Origin: Limnochordaceae bacterium
GTDB taxonomy: Bacteria > Bacillota > Limnochordia > Limnochordales > DUMU01
Direction of reading: 5' to 3'
Length of the DNA stretch: 64,000 nucleotides
Assembly: GCA_014896305.1 (NCBI GenBank)
Contig: JADBKQ010000003.1
Coordinates: 1 to 64,000 of the forward strand
Made by a program: the position numbers and the translations under genes
Shown here: positions 21,745-30,478 of the stretch, piece by piece
Layout of the letters: the number at the start of each line of letters is the position of its first letter
Numbering within the stretch: position 1 is the first letter of the stretch
Notes under the pieces: model-generated
What the model was told of the DNA's origin: nothing
The model's input: only the letters and a program-made list of their open reading frames with translations
Databases searched by the model: none

Positions 21745-22405
21745 AGGCGGACGACTCGTGACGGGGCGACCCTGAGGAGGTCGTCCCGCGGGGAAGGGAA
21801 GCGGGGGGAGACGATACGGTAGGGGACGAGGCGGCCGGACGAAGTGGCCGTACCTTGGGTTCAGGTGCAGGCCGTACGGAGGCGTCCGGCTGACCCGACA
21901 GCATGACGCCGGAGGGACGGCCTGACCAGCTCCCTCGCGCTAGAGGAGGGGCTACTCCGGCCCCGCCGCTACCTGTGCCAGCCAGACCCGGCACCCCTCT
22001 CCGCGGACGACCTGCTTCATCGGCTTCTGCCCGTTGGCACAGCCGTTCGATCCGGTCGACCAGAGCGGTTCCCCGGTTGAGCAGGTGTTGGGCCTGGCCC
22101 AGCCATTGCTGCCATTCCTCCCGCACAGCCGTAACGGCTGCGAGCAGGGCAGGAGAGGCCTGGTCGGGTGTCTCCCCTGCCTGGGACGCCGGCATGGCAG
22201 AGGGAGCTGTCCCCTCTGCGTGATCCTGGGCCTCGCCAGGCTGTGGCCCAGCGCTGGCCCGCACCGCCACCAGCATCAGCAAGGCCTCGTTCAGGTCGAC
22301 CACATGCTCATCCACCTGCTGCAGCTGGGCTTGCAGGCGCTGCGCCCAGGTGGGCTCCATCGTCTGCTCCGGGTTTCCATGATTCTGAATGTCCCCCTCG
22401 GCCAT
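21710..22405 (-). CDS. Unknown protein with two helical segments and a basic Ser/Pro tail
   Basis: Not recognised. 231 residues: an N-terminal coiled-coil-like helix (RLQAQLQQVDEHVVDLNEALLML), a second one (VREEWQQWLGQAQHLL), then a Gly/Pro/Ser/Arg-rich tail ending RRRWRWW. Start ATG at 22405 behind GAGGGGG on the minus strand. It is transcribed divergently from spoIIAA and its 213-base upstream region is shared with the spoIIA promoter. The 3' end overlaps the convergent gene. Confidence 0.45.
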   Translation of the reverse strand: MAEGDIQNHGNPEQTMEPTWAQRLQAQLQQVDEHVVDLNEALLMLVAVRASAGPQPGEAQDHAEGTAPSAMPASQAGETPDQASPALLAAVTAVREEWQQWLGQAQHLLNRGTALVDRIERLCQRAEADEAGRPRRGVPGLAGTGSGGAGVAPPLARGSWSGRPSGVMLSGQPDASVRPAPEPKVRPLRPAASSPTVSSPPASLPRGTTSSGSPRHESSASSSPRRRWRWW

Positions 22406-22543
22406 GCTCGCGCCCCCTCATCCCGATGGTTCTGGCAGTCTACCTATGGGTATGCGTACGCCCGCAAGAAATAGGCAAAACCACGGGCGTTTTCGGCACA
22501 CGATCCACTGCTATCGCCTGCCTCGCCTTCCCCTCTCCCGGGC

Positions 22544-22568
22544 AGGATTTCCCACCCCGGTCACGAAT
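22544..22568 (+). promoter_or_regulatory. Sigma-H-like promoter ahead of spoIIAA
   Basis: AGGATTT at 22544-22550 and GAAT at 22565-22568 are 14 bases apart, fitting the sigma-H pattern (RnAGGAwWW, then RnnGAAT). The spoIIA operon of Bacillus is known to be sigma-H dependent, and a sigH-like gene is encoded at 55614-56225. The R of the -10 element is not matched. Confidence 0.55.
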
Positions 22569-22618
22569 CCGGGTTATGAGTTGGCCTATCCTTGGCTCAG
22601 AAAGTAGGGGTGTCCAGC

Positions 22619-22987
22619 GTGGTCAACCTGGAATGGGTCTCGACCCCGGCAGGACCCTGTTTGGTCGCAGCCATCTCCGGTGAACTGGACCTGCAAACCG
22701 CCCCGCTTCTTCGGACACAAATCGAAGGGGCCTGGTCCCAGCACCCTGAGGCTCGTCAACTCATTCTGGACCTTAGCGGCGTCACATTTGTAGATAGCTC
22801 TGGGTTAGGAGCGGTACTGGGGCGCTACCGGCAGTGTGTGCTGCGTGGAGGAAGGATGGCTCTGGTCGGGCTACAACCCAACGTGCGCCGCCTTTTTGAG
22901 CTGTCGGGCGTCCTGCGAATCATGGAGGCGTATAACAGCCTGGACGAAGCGCTACCGCTACCCCGGGAAGGAGGGGGAAGAGCTTGA
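22619..22987 (+). CDS. spoIIAA: Anti-sigma-F factor antagonist SpoIIAA
   Basis: STAS-domain protein that, when dephosphorylated, frees sigma-F from SpoIIAB in the forespore. The phosphorylation site TFVDSSGLGAVLGRY is present (Asp59-Ser60-Ser61 from the chosen start), with the N-terminal SGELDLQTAP strand. GTG at 22619 lies 8 bases after GTAGGGG and gives 122 residues, close to the usual 116; an upstream TTG at 22592 would add nine. Overlaps spoIIAB (TTGA). Confidence 0.93.
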   Translation: MVNLEWVSTPAGPCLVAAISGELDLQTAPLLRTQIEGAWSQHPEARQLILDLSGVTFVDSSGLGAVLGRYRQCVLRGGRMALVGLQPNVRRLFELSGVLRIMEAYNSLDEALPLPREGGGRA

Positions 22988-23469
22988 GCGGTGCGACAGA
23001 CGGTACACACCCCCGCCTTCAGGAGAATCACTTCGTGCTGGAGTTTCCCAGCCTGCCCGCTAACGTGGCCTTTAGCCGCTATGCGGTGGCCGCCTTCGCC
23101 TCGCAACTCGACCAGTTTACCCTGGTGGATATCGAGGACATCCGCATCGCTGTCTCGGAGTTGGTCTCCAACGTAGTGATTCACGCCTACCCGGATGGTC
23201 CGGGACCGGTACGGGTAGAGGGACGGCTGCGCGAAGGCTGCTTGGAGATCACCGTTTCCGACCAGGGTCGCGGCATCGCCAATGTGGAGCAGGCCCTTGA
23301 GCCCACCTTTACGACACTCCCGGGTGAACGAATGGGGTTGGGGCTGACCTTCGCCCGCCAGCTGATGGATGAAATGACGGTGACCTCTGTGCCCGGGGAG
23401 GGAACCGTCGTTCACCTGGTCAAACGTCCTTCGGCTGCGCCGGTACAACCGCCGGCGGTCTCCTCATGA
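22984..23469 (+). CDS. spoIIAB: Anti-sigma-F factor / serine kinase SpoIIAB
   Basis: GHKL-fold kinase that holds sigma-F inactive and phosphorylates SpoIIAA. The N-box AVSELVSNVVIHAYPD, the G1 box SDQGRGI and the G2-like ERMGLGLTFARQLMD are present in order. 161 residues, slightly longer than Bacillus SpoIIAB (146) at both ends. TTG start overlaps the spoIIAA stop, and its own stop overlaps the sigF ATG, so the three are translationally coupled. Confidence 0.95.
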   Translation: MSGATDGTHPRLQENHFVLEFPSLPANVAFSRYAVAAFASQLDQFTLVDIEDIRIAVSELVSNVVIHAYPDGPGPVRVEGRLREGCLEITVSDQGRGIANVEQALEPTFTTLPGERMGLGLTFARQLMDEMTVTSVPGEGTVVHLVKRPSAAPVQPPAVSS

Positions 23470-24335
23470 GCCGGCCGGCCGCACCCGCCGACGGACTGCC
23501 TTCAGGTTCCTCTCCATGGCCCGCGCCTTTACCGGAGGCCCAACTACATCAGCTTTTCCGGCAGTACCGGGCGGGTACGGAGCAGTCGGCCAGTGCGCGC
23601 CAGAGTATCATTCAGCACAATCTGCGCCTGGTCGCCACTCTGGTTCGCCGCTGGTGCACCGAGGCCGCCGTGGTGACCGGCGCTGCGGTCGAGGAGAGCG
23701 ACCTCTTTCAAGCGGGTTGTGTGGGCCTGGTCGAGGCGGTAGACCGCTTTGACCCCGATCTCGGTTTCGCCTTTTCCACGTACGCCGTACCCCTCATTTT
23801 GGGAGAACTGCGGGCCGCGGTACGACAGCGGTCGTTCACTCACTGGACCCGGAGTCTGCGGGATCGCTCGCAACAGGTGCAGACCTGCCAGGCGCAGCTA
23901 CGACAACATCTGCAACGAGAGCCCACCTTGCGGGAGCTGGCGGAGGCGTGCCGGCTTCCCACCGAACAAATTGTGGAGGTGCTCGAAGCCAGTCGTCCAC
24001 CCCTTTCCTTGTCAGAGATAGGAGAATCCGAAGAGGACTCGCCGCCCTGGGCAGAGCGGGTGGGCCAGGAAGACCGGGAGTTGCACCGGCTGGAGGAGGG
24101 GTTGGACCTGCGGCAAGCCCTGCAGTCCTTACCCGACCGCGAGCGAGAGTTGATTGAACTGCGCTTCCTGCACGGCCACAGCCAAACGGAGGTAGGCGTC
24201 CGGCTGGGCTTGTCACAGAGTCAAGTCTCCCGGCTCGAGCGCCAGGCTCTGCGCCAGCTGCGCCGAGGTCTGGCGACCGAAACAGAAGACTGCAGGCGTG
24301 CCGGGAATTGCCGAAAGGGAGACAGGCCGGGCTGA
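23466..24335 (+). CDS. sigF: Sporulation sigma factor SigF
   Basis: Forespore-specific sigma-70-family factor. Region 2 (SDLFQAGCVGLVEAVDRFDP; STYAVPLILGELRA), region 3 (LREHLQRE-type helix with REPTLRELAEACRL) and region 4 helix-turn-helix (SQTEVGVRLGLSQSQVSRLE) are all visible. ATG overlaps the spoIIAB stop. 289 residues, longer than Bacillus SigF (255) because of N- and C-terminal extensions. Position in the spoIIA operon separates it from the close paralogue SigG. Confidence 0.94.
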   Translation: MSRPAAPADGLPSGSSPWPAPLPEAQLHQLFRQYRAGTEQSASARQSIIQHNLRLVATLVRRWCTEAAVVTGAAVEESDLFQAGCVGLVEAVDRFDPDLGFAFSTYAVPLILGELRAAVRQRSFTHWTRSLRDRSQQVQTCQAQLRQHLQREPTLRELAEACRLPTEQIVEVLEASRPPLSLSEIGESEEDSPPWAERVGQEDRELHRLEEGLDLRQALQSLPDRERELIELRFLHGHSQTEVGVRLGLSQSQVSRLERQALRQLRRGLATETEDCRRAGNCRKGDRPG

Positions 24336-24451
24336 CGAAGTCCTTGGGTGCAATGGGATGAATGCCGGCCATAGTTGTACCCTTTGCAGCACTCATCGTT
24401 GCTTTCTACACCGACTTCATCGCCGCAACTACACCCGAGGGAGTGGCAGAC

Positions 24452-25000
24452 ATGATTTTAGCCGGCGCGATGGTTACCCTGCGACCGTTGCAGCGCGAAG
24501 ATGTCCCGGCCCTGGTGCGCTGGGCCAACGATCCCCTGATTGTGGATCTCATGGATGGAGGCTACCCCGACACGGAAGCAGAGTGTCTTGCCTGGCTGGA
24601 GCAGCTGGAATCCTCACGTCAGGAGAAGCACTTCGCTATCCTATCCCCCGACCGGAAGTTGATCGGGGACATCGAGCTCGATCACATCTGCTGGCGGCGT
24701 TTCGAGGCGGAGCTGCGCATTTGTATCGGCGACCCGGCATACTGGGGTCACGGGTTTGGCACCGATGCGGTCACCACTTTGTCCTGGTACGCTTTCAAAC
24801 ATCTTCATCTCCACACCATCTTCTTGCGAGTATACAGGGATAACTCCAGAGCCATTCGTTGCTACCAGAAGGTTGGCTTCCGCTCCGTGGGACGGTTGGT
24901 CCGTAACGTCCGCGGGGTCGATCGGGAAGTGTATCTGATGTTGCTGACGCCCGCCGACCTGGCAGCCCGCCGTTCGATCAGCCTGGCACTGGCAGGTTGA
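24452..25000 (+). CDS. GNAT family N-acetyltransferase (RimJ/RimL type)
   Basis: Acetyl-CoA-dependent N-acetyltransferase of the RimJ/RimL subgroup; substrate unknown. Family blocks: VTLRPLQREDVPALVRWAND at the N-terminus, GDPAYWGHGFGTDAV (acetyl-CoA pyrophosphate loop) and the C-terminal RDNSRAIRCYQKVGF. ATG at 24452 lies 8 bases after GAGGGAG; 182 residues is standard. Stands alone downstream of sigF. Confidence 0.9.
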   Translation: MILAGAMVTLRPLQREDVPALVRWANDPLIVDLMDGGYPDTEAECLAWLEQLESSRQEKHFAILSPDRKLIGDIELDHICWRRFEAELRICIGDPAYWGHGFGTDAVTTLSWYAFKHLHLHTIFLRVYRDNSRAIRCYQKVGFRSVGRLVRNVRGVDREVYLMLLTPADLAARRSISLALAG

Positions 25001-25096
25001 TCGTGAACGCGTCCCGGGTGCGGCGTAGCCGCCAGGGCAGCAGCAACTTCACGAAAGGTCGGGCAGCCGGCAGGGAGACGTGCAGCCATGCCGTAT

Positions 25097-25139
25097 ACCT
25101 AATCGACTTTTCACTCCGCCACGCGGAGCGTCGTTAGGT
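25097..25139. repeat. Nested stem-loop before the ABC ATPase gene
   Basis: An outer imperfect inverted repeat (ACCTAA-T-CGAC at 25097-25107 against GTCGTTAGGT at 25130-25139, one bulged T) encloses an inner hairpin CTCCGC/GCGGAG (25114-25128). No T-run follows on either strand, so it is not an obvious terminator. It ends 9 bases before the next start codon. Confidence 0.5.
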
Positions 25140-25148
25140 TGACGGAGG

Positions 25149-25895
25149 ATGGAGGCAACCTGGTTGGAGCCGCTGATTCTCGCAGAGCATGTGCACAAGC
25201 GTTTTGGTCGCCTGCATGTCTTGCAGGACGTCAGCTTGTCCGTCTTTCCCGGTGAGGTCGTGGTGATCATCGGTCCCTCCGGATCGGGCAAGAGTACATT
25301 CCTGCGTTGCCTGAATGGACTGGAGCGGATCGATGGGGGACGAATCCGGATAGACGGTCAGGATCTCGACGACCCGCACGTGAACATCAACCAGATCCGA
25401 GCGGAGTTGGGGATGGTCTTTCAGCAGTTCAACCTCTATCCGCACTACACCGTGATGCAGAACATTACCCTTGCCCCTATCAAGGTGCGCCACCTTCCTC
25501 CAGACAAAGCCCAGGCTGTGGCGCTGGACTTGTTGCAGCGGGTTGGGATCCCCAATAAGGCGTCAGCTTACCCCTGGCAGTTATCCGGCGGCCAGCAGCA
25601 ACGAGTGGCCATCGCTCGCGGACTGGCCATGCAGCCAAAGGCCATGCTCTTTGACGAGCCCACTTCCGCGCTGGATCCGGAGATGATCAAAGAGGTCCTC
25701 GACGTCATGAAGGGTCTGGCCCAGGACGGGATGACCATGGTCGTCGTCACTCACGAGATGGGCTTTGCCCGCGAGGTGGCAGACCGGATCGTCTTCATGG
25801 ACGGCGGGCGGATTCTCGAGGAAGGCCGTCCGGACGAGTGGTTCACTCACCCGGCGACCGAGCGGGCACGCCAGTTTCTCGAGAAAATCCTCTGA
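25149..25895 (+). CDS. Polar-amino-acid ABC transporter ATP-binding protein (GlnQ/HisP type)
   Basis: ATPase subunit of an amino-acid importer. Walker [11 protein letters not shown]-loop [12 protein letters not shown], signature [16 protein letters not shown], Walker [15 protein letters not shown] and the switch His in [11 protein letters not shown] are all intact. No permease or substrate-binding protein gene lies nearby, so it is an orphan here. ATG 25149 has GGAGG touching it; TTG at 25164, 8 bases after a second GGAGG, is an equally good start. Confidence 0.92.
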   Translation: MEATWLEPLILAEHVHKRFGRLHVLQDVSLSVFPGEVVVIIGPSGSGKSTFLRCLNGLERIDGGRIRIDGQDLDDPHVNINQIRAELGMVFQQFNLYPHYTVMQNITLAPIKVRHLPPDKAQAVALDLLQRVGIPNKASAYPWQLSGGQQQRVAIARGLAMQPKAMLFDEPTSALDPEMIKEVLDVMKGLAQDGMTMVVVTHEMGFAREVADRIVFMDGGRILEEGRPDEWFTHPATERARQFLEKIL

Positions 25896-26085
25896 ACGTA
25901 TCCCACGTCTCCTTCCTGTTCCTGGGTGGTGGTTTTTCCCTGCTATACCAACCAATCAAATCCTCCGAAAACGGGGGTAGTGAGGAGGAATGCCCCTTCC
26001 GCGCGTAGAACCTGGTGGCAACGTGTGGGATTTTGCAGGAACTCGTTCCCGTCCCCGACACCTTTAGCCGACGGAGGTCTGTTCG

Positions 26086-26745
26086 ATGTTGGACGTCTTT
26101 GCCAAGGGCGGCCCCACCATGTACGCTCTTCTGTTGTGTTCGGTTGTTGCCTTAGCCATCACCATCGAGCGGCTCTGGTTTTTCTGGAAAGTGCACCAGC
26201 CTGCTGACGAGCTCATGGACGACGTGCGTCAGACGCTGGCGGAGGGCAAGATGGTGGAAGCCATGCAGCTGGCCCGGGATAGCGACTCACCGACAGGAGC
26301 GCTGCTGGCTGCCGCCATTGAGCGTTGCGACGAAGGCCGGCAAGCCATGGAGGATAGCCTGGAGCGAGAGGCCGGCGAGCAGCTGGCCCGGCTCGAGCGC
26401 GGGTTGCCGATCCTGGATGTCATCGTGACCATCGCCCCGTTCCTGGGCCTGCTTGGAACGGTGCTCGGGATCATCCGGGCATTCAACGTGATGGGTTCGT
26501 TGCAGGGGGTCGACAGTCCCACCCGTCTGAGCGTGGGGATTGCGGAAGCCCTGATCACCACCGCAGCAGGACTGATCGTGGCCATACCGACGTTGGTGGC
26601 CCACCGGTACCTCTCGAGCCGGGTCGATGAATTCGTCGCCGAAATGAACGTCCAGGCATATGAGATTCTGGATATGCTGCAGCAGTCGCTGCCAGCCCAG
26701 GCGCCGGCCAAGCCGCTGGCTGCCGCCGCGCGGGAGGTGGAGTAA
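26086..26745 (+). CDS. exbB: ExbB/TolQ-type proton channel subunit
   Basis: Inner-membrane channel subunit that couples the proton gradient to TonB or Tol complexes. Three membrane segments are visible: near the N-terminus (ALLLCSVVALAITIE), VIVTIAPFLGLLGTVLGII with the conserved family core, and ALITTAAGLIVAIPTLVAH. A cytoplasmic helical domain lies between the first and second. ATG with GGAGGT 7 bases upstream. Immediately followed by exbD. Confidence 0.93.
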   Translation: MLDVFAKGGPTMYALLLCSVVALAITIERLWFFWKVHQPADELMDDVRQTLAEGKMVEAMQLARDSDSPTGALLAAAIERCDEGRQAMEDSLEREAGEQLARLERGLPILDVIVTIAPFLGLLGTVLGIIRAFNVMGSLQGVDSPTRLSVGIAEALITTAAGLIVAIPTLVAHRYLSSRVDEFVAEMNVQAYEILDMLQQSLPAQAPAKPLAAAAREVE

Positions 26746-27177
26746 GTGCTGATTACCCGCCGCCGGGCTTCTCGTTCCCCCGAAATCCAGTTGACCTCAT
26801 TCATGGACATCGTTTCCTATCTTCTGTTTTTCTTTATGGTTGCCACGACGTTTCGGGCCAATGCCGCCCAGTTTCCCATCGACCTGCCCAAGGCGAGCCA
26901 GGCGGCCGCACAGATGCGGACACAGTTCATCGTGACCGTCGATCGGCAGGGTGAGATCTACCTGGACAACAGCCGGGTAGATCAAGCTCAACTCCAGCTG
27001 GCTACCATGGCTGCTCTGAAAACCGATCCTTCCCTGTTCGTGGTCATTCGGGCGGACCGGCAGGTCCAGTACGGGGCGGTGGTTCAGGTGATCGACGCAC
27101 TGCGGGCGGCCGGAGTGAATAGTCTCGGTCTGGCCGTAGAACGTGTTCCGGCGCAAACCCCAGGGCAAGCCGCCTGA
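26746..27177 (+). CDS. exbD: ExbD/TolR-type protein
   Basis: Partner of ExbB with one membrane helix and a periplasmic domain. The helix has the conserved protonatable aspartate in LTSFMDIVSYLLFFFMVATTF-like context (Asp near residue 21). The periplasmic half has IVTVDRQGEIYLDNSRV and VVIRADRQVQYGAVVQVID. GTG start abuts the exbB stop; 143 residues is the normal size. Confidence 0.92.
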   Translation: MLITRRRASRSPEIQLTSFMDIVSYLLFFFMVATTFRANAAQFPIDLPKASQAAAQMRTQFIVTVDRQGEIYLDNSRVDQAQLQLATMAALKTDPSLFVVIRADRQVQYGAVVQVIDALRAAGVNSLGLAVERVPAQTPGQAA

Positions 27178-27221
27178 TCGGTTGTACAACTGGAAGAAAC
27201 CAAACTAAGGAGGGAACGGAG

Positions 27222-28262
27222 GTGTTTCGTCCGGCACAGCCGTCAGCACGACGCGCAGCCTCGTTCACTCTCTCCGTCCTCATTCACCTGCTATTCTTCT
27301 TGCTCTTTCCGCATTTGTCCTCCGTCTTTCAGGGTGAGGTCGCGGGGGAAGGTTCTCTGGGCGGAGGCGCTCCCCTCGATATAGTCACAGTGCAGCCCTG
27401 GGCTGTGGATGCTTCGGTCATCGTACCGTCGCCAGGGCTTGGCAAGACTCCCGGCAGCTCGCCCAACTCTCAGCGCCCCGCACCTGGCCCAGCACCGGCA
27501 AGGCCCGTTCGTCCACAAGAGGAGCTTACGCCCCCATCCGCCTCGTCCAGGACTCTTTTACCGGCAGCGGTGACATCGTCTGCAGAGCCGACGGCCGCCT
27601 TGACCCCCATGACGGCCAAGAACCCACCCCCTGCTGCCGATGAGTTGTTGACCAGCCCCACTGGGAAGGTGCTCGTACGTGCGGAGCCAACGCCGGCGGC
27701 TGCTGTTCAGCCCAGATCGGAGACTCCCCAGCCGGCCCAGCCAGGTTCCGACTCATCGGCAGGGCCGTCCGGCGCTACCCCTTCGTCCAGCCAAGCGGTT
27801 CAAGGGCAAAAAGAGCAGGGTGGAGAGGGGGAGGGGGGTACCTCGCCCGTACCGGCCCCGCCTCCCGCTCCTCCGGTAGGAAATGGGCCGTGGTTGGGAG
27901 GACCTGCTCCCCAATATCCCAAGAGTGCTCAAAACTCCGGGGTAGAAGGGGTTGTGTCCGGTCAGGTCCTCATCTATCCAGACGGGGCCACTACTGTCCG
28001 TCTGGTCTCCTCGTCTGGATCGGCGATCCTGGACCGCCAGGCCGTCGGCACCATTCAGGACCGCTGGCGGAGTACCTACCAGCCACCCGCCGGTTGGGTC
28101 ACCGTGGTGGAGTGGCAGGTGCGCTTTGCCCGTGAGAACGAGTACCAGGTGCTCGTCACTCAGAGCGGTGCCTTCAACGTGCGGGAAGAGGCGGTGCCCG
28201 CACAAGGGCCCGTTCCCCGGCCTGCGCCTTCTTCTCCGACGCCGGCTGGGACCGGGCGTTGA
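27222..28262 (+). CDS. tonB: TonB-like energy transducer
   Basis: N-terminal anchor helix with the SVLIH motif (the Ser-x-x-x-His pair that TonB uses to interact with ExbBD), a long Pro/Ala/Ser-rich spacer (about 35-225), and a C-terminal TonB domain. That domain starts near residue 232 with PQYPKSAQNSGVEGVV, followed by GQVLIYPDGA and SGSAILDRQAVGTI. 346 residues; the spacer would span a periplasm. ATG-type start is GTG at 27222 after AAGGAGGG. TonB is expected only in diderm cells. Confidence 0.85.
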   Translation: MFRPAQPSARRAASFTLSVLIHLLFFLLFPHLSSVFQGEVAGEGSLGGGAPLDIVTVQPWAVDASVIVPSPGLGKTPGSSPNSQRPAPGPAPARPVRPQEELTPPSASSRTLLPAAVTSSAEPTAALTPMTAKNPPPAADELLTSPTGKVLVRAEPTPAAAVQPRSETPQPAQPGSDSSAGPSGATPSSSQAVQGQKEQGGEGEGGTSPVPAPPPAPPVGNGPWLGGPAPQYPKSAQNSGVEGVVSGQVLIYPDGATTVRLVSSSGSAILDRQAVGTIQDRWRSTYQPPAGWVTVVEWQVRFARENEYQVLVTQSGAFNVREEAVPAQGPVPRPAPSSPTPAGTGR

Positions 28263-28283
28263 TGGTGCCCTGTAGGAGGGAGG

Positions 28284-30386
28284 ATGGCATTGGCAATGGA
28301 AAACCGTCGCTTGGCTCGGGGAGCATCCTGGCGACTCCCGCTCGTGTGGGTCACCGCTCTGATAGCCTGGGGTGTGGTGGCTGCCGCAGCTGGAGCCGAA
28401 GACAAGCTTCCTGAGGTGGGCGGCTCTTCGTTAACCCTGCAAAACGAGTTCATCCGTATCGTGCAGAACGGGGGTCCGAAAGAGGCGGGGCGCTTTTCGG
28501 TGAGTACTACGGGGGGCGATCCCCAACGCGCGGATGACAACCAGCGCCCCCTGATCTACGGGATGGACCGGCCCTGGACAAGCTACACTACCGTTCGCAT
28601 CGACAACGAAAGCTATCTGTTCGGTGGTCCCACGGACCGGCGGGCCGGGGCCAAAGTCCCGACGGGCCAGGTGATCACGGCGCCCCGCCGGGATGGCAAC
28701 AGCTTGGTCACTGTCTGCCAGATCGGCCCGATTCGGGTGGAACAGCGCTTGAGCATCGTACAAAGTCTCGATACCGGGGTGGAAGATTCGGCCCGGGTCG
28801 AGTATGCTCTCACAAATACCGATACCCAACCTCACCAGGTAGGCCTGCGCATCATGGTCGATACCATGCTGGGTGACAACGATGGTGCTCCCTTCCGGGT
28901 GGGGGAGACCGCATATGAAAGTGATGCCTCTTTGTCCGGCAGCGCCGTACCTGACTTCTGGCAGGCCTTCGATTCGCTGAACAGTCCCCACGTGACCTCC
29001 CAGGGAACGCTCCGGGGGCCGCAGTTGACCGCTCCGGACCAGCTGGTGTTCACCAACTGGGGCAACCTGGCGGATCATCCTTGGGATGTCCCCCTCACTC
29101 CCGGCCGCGACTTCACCCGGTCCGGAGAGTATGAGCTGGACTCCGCCACTGCGTTGTTTTGGAACCCTGTCACCGTTGCGCCTGGCCAGACCCGGTTCAT
29201 TGCCACCCAGTATGGGCTGGCCGGGATCAGCATCGCCCGGGGTGACCTGGCCGTGGGATTGTCGTCGCCGGCCCAGGTCGTGCAGGGAAGCGTCTTTCAC
29301 GTCATCGCGTACGTGGAAAACAACGTGGGCGAAGCTCGGGACGTCCAGGTGACGCTCGACTTGCCGGCGGGTTGGCGGCTGGTGTCCGGTACGGCCCAAC
29401 GGCAGTTGGGAATTCTCAAGCGAGGTGCTAGCGCCCAGGTGGCATGGGCGATTCAGGCGCAAGAGGAGGGAACGCGTCCCGTCACGGTGAGGGTCACCTC
29501 CAGTAACAGCCAGCCTTCCCAGCTGACACGTCAGGTCCAGGTTGTCCCCGGAGTCCAGCTCCAACTCGAGGTGAACCTGCCCTCATCCTTACAGGTCCAG
29601 GGGGAACGCCGCGTCCCCAATCCGGTACCGCTCGCGGTCACAGTTACCAACATCGGCTCGCAGACGGCCGACAATGTGACCTTGCGCCTGGAGAGAACCG
29701 GGGCGGCTCTACCCTTGGCCAGTGCGGACTCCCCGTGGCGTCGCTGGGGACCTCTGGAACCGGGTCAAGCCGCGGCGGCGACGGTGACCTGGTGGCTGAC
29801 GCCGCAAGCGAGCGGGCCGGCTGAGGACGTGGTCGTGGGCGTCAGTGTTGCCTCCGACAACGGGCCTAGCGTTGCCGCCACTCGGGTCGTGCAGCTGCCG
29901 GCCGTTTCGCCGCGAGTGTTCCTGGCCTCACCCCGCTCGGTTCAGCAGCCGGGAGGGCCCACCCTGGTGGAAGTGGACGTGATGGCCACCAACATTCCCG
30001 GTTTCTACGGGGCGGTCGTCGGCCTCGCGTACGACCCGCAGCGGTTGACGCCGTTGACCCCCCTCGTACTCACTGCCCGTCCTGGCACCCTCGCGGTGGG
30101 GCCGGCGGGAGGTTCAGCAGGGCTGTTCCGGGTCCTGCCAGCGGCTCCAACCGGGGTGAAGGTGGGCGGCGTACCCGCCGGCTGGCAGCAAATCTGGATC
30201 GAGTTGGAGCGGCGAACGGCGGGTCCCCTGGCTTGCACGCAGCCCAGCGATACCCTGGCCACGGTTCGGTTTATCGTCCAGGGATCGCAGACGGATCAGC
30301 TGCAGCAATCCTGGCTTCTGTTGCCGGGGCAGGTCACGAACCAGGCGGGCGAGATCATCCGCGTCGAGGGAGCAAACCGGCCGTAA
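28284..30386 (+). CDS. Large secreted protein, unknown function, with cohesin-like C-terminal domain
   Basis: Signal peptide (hydrophobic WVTALIAWGVVAAAAGAE), then a domain of about 280 residues that begins SLTLQNEFIRIVQNGG and includes PWTSYTTVRIDNESYLFGG; its family was not identified. Next come two beta-sandwich-like repeats of CARDB/DUF11 flavour (VVQGSVFHVIAYVENNVGEA; PLAVTVTNIGSQTADNVTL). A final cohesin-like region starts near residue 565 (VEVDVMATNIPGFYGAVVGL ... LATVRFIVQG). It lies 21 bases after tonB and is probably in the same operon. An exported envelope or surface role is inferred from signal peptide and neighbours. Confidence 0.75.
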   Translation: MALAMENRRLARGASWRLPLVWVTALIAWGVVAAAAGAEDKLPEVGGSSLTLQNEFIRIVQNGGPKEAGRFSVSTTGGDPQRADDNQRPLIYGMDRPWTSYTTVRIDNESYLFGGPTDRRAGAKVPTGQVITAPRRDGNSLVTVCQIGPIRVEQRLSIVQSLDTGVEDSARVEYALTNTDTQPHQVGLRIMVDTMLGDNDGAPFRVGETAYESDASLSGSAVPDFWQAFDSLNSPHVTSQGTLRGPQLTAPDQLVFTNWGNLADHPWDVPLTPGRDFTRSGEYELDSATALFWNPVTVAPGQTRFIATQYGLAGISIARGDLAVGLSSPAQVVQGSVFHVIAYVENNVGEARDVQVTLDLPAGWRLVSGTAQRQLGILKRGASAQVAWAIQAQEEGTRPVTVRVTSSNSQPSQLTRQVQVVPGVQLQLEVNLPSSLQVQGERRVPNPVPLAVTVTNIGSQTADNVTLRLERTGAALPLASADSPWRRWGPLEPGQAAAATVTWWLTPQASGPAEDVVVGVSVASDNGPSVAATRVVQLPAVSPRVFLASPRSVQQPGGPTLVEVDVMATNIPGFYGAVVGLAYDPQRLTPLTPLVLTARPGTLAVGPAGGSAGLFRVLPAAPTGVKVGGVPAGWQQIWIELERRTAGPLACTQPSDTLATVRFIVQGSQTDQLQQSWLLLPGQVTNQAGEIIRVEGANRP

Positions 30387-30478
30387 CGGCCAAGGAAGTC
30401 GCTGTCCCTTCCGGACAGGGAGGGCCAGGACCGAGTCCCACAAATGGGGGCGAAGACAAGGAAAGGAGAGAGTCTACA

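Noticed and set aside
22430-22500. CATACCCATA on the minus strand as a sigma-E/K -10 element for the gene at 21710-22405
   Set aside because: One base off both consensus patterns and no -35 partner identified.
28431-29564. 377-codon minus-strand frame inside the 700-residue secreted-protein gene
   Set aside because: The plus frame has signal peptide, ribosome-binding site and beta-domain patterns; the antisense product is Arg/His-rich and patternless.
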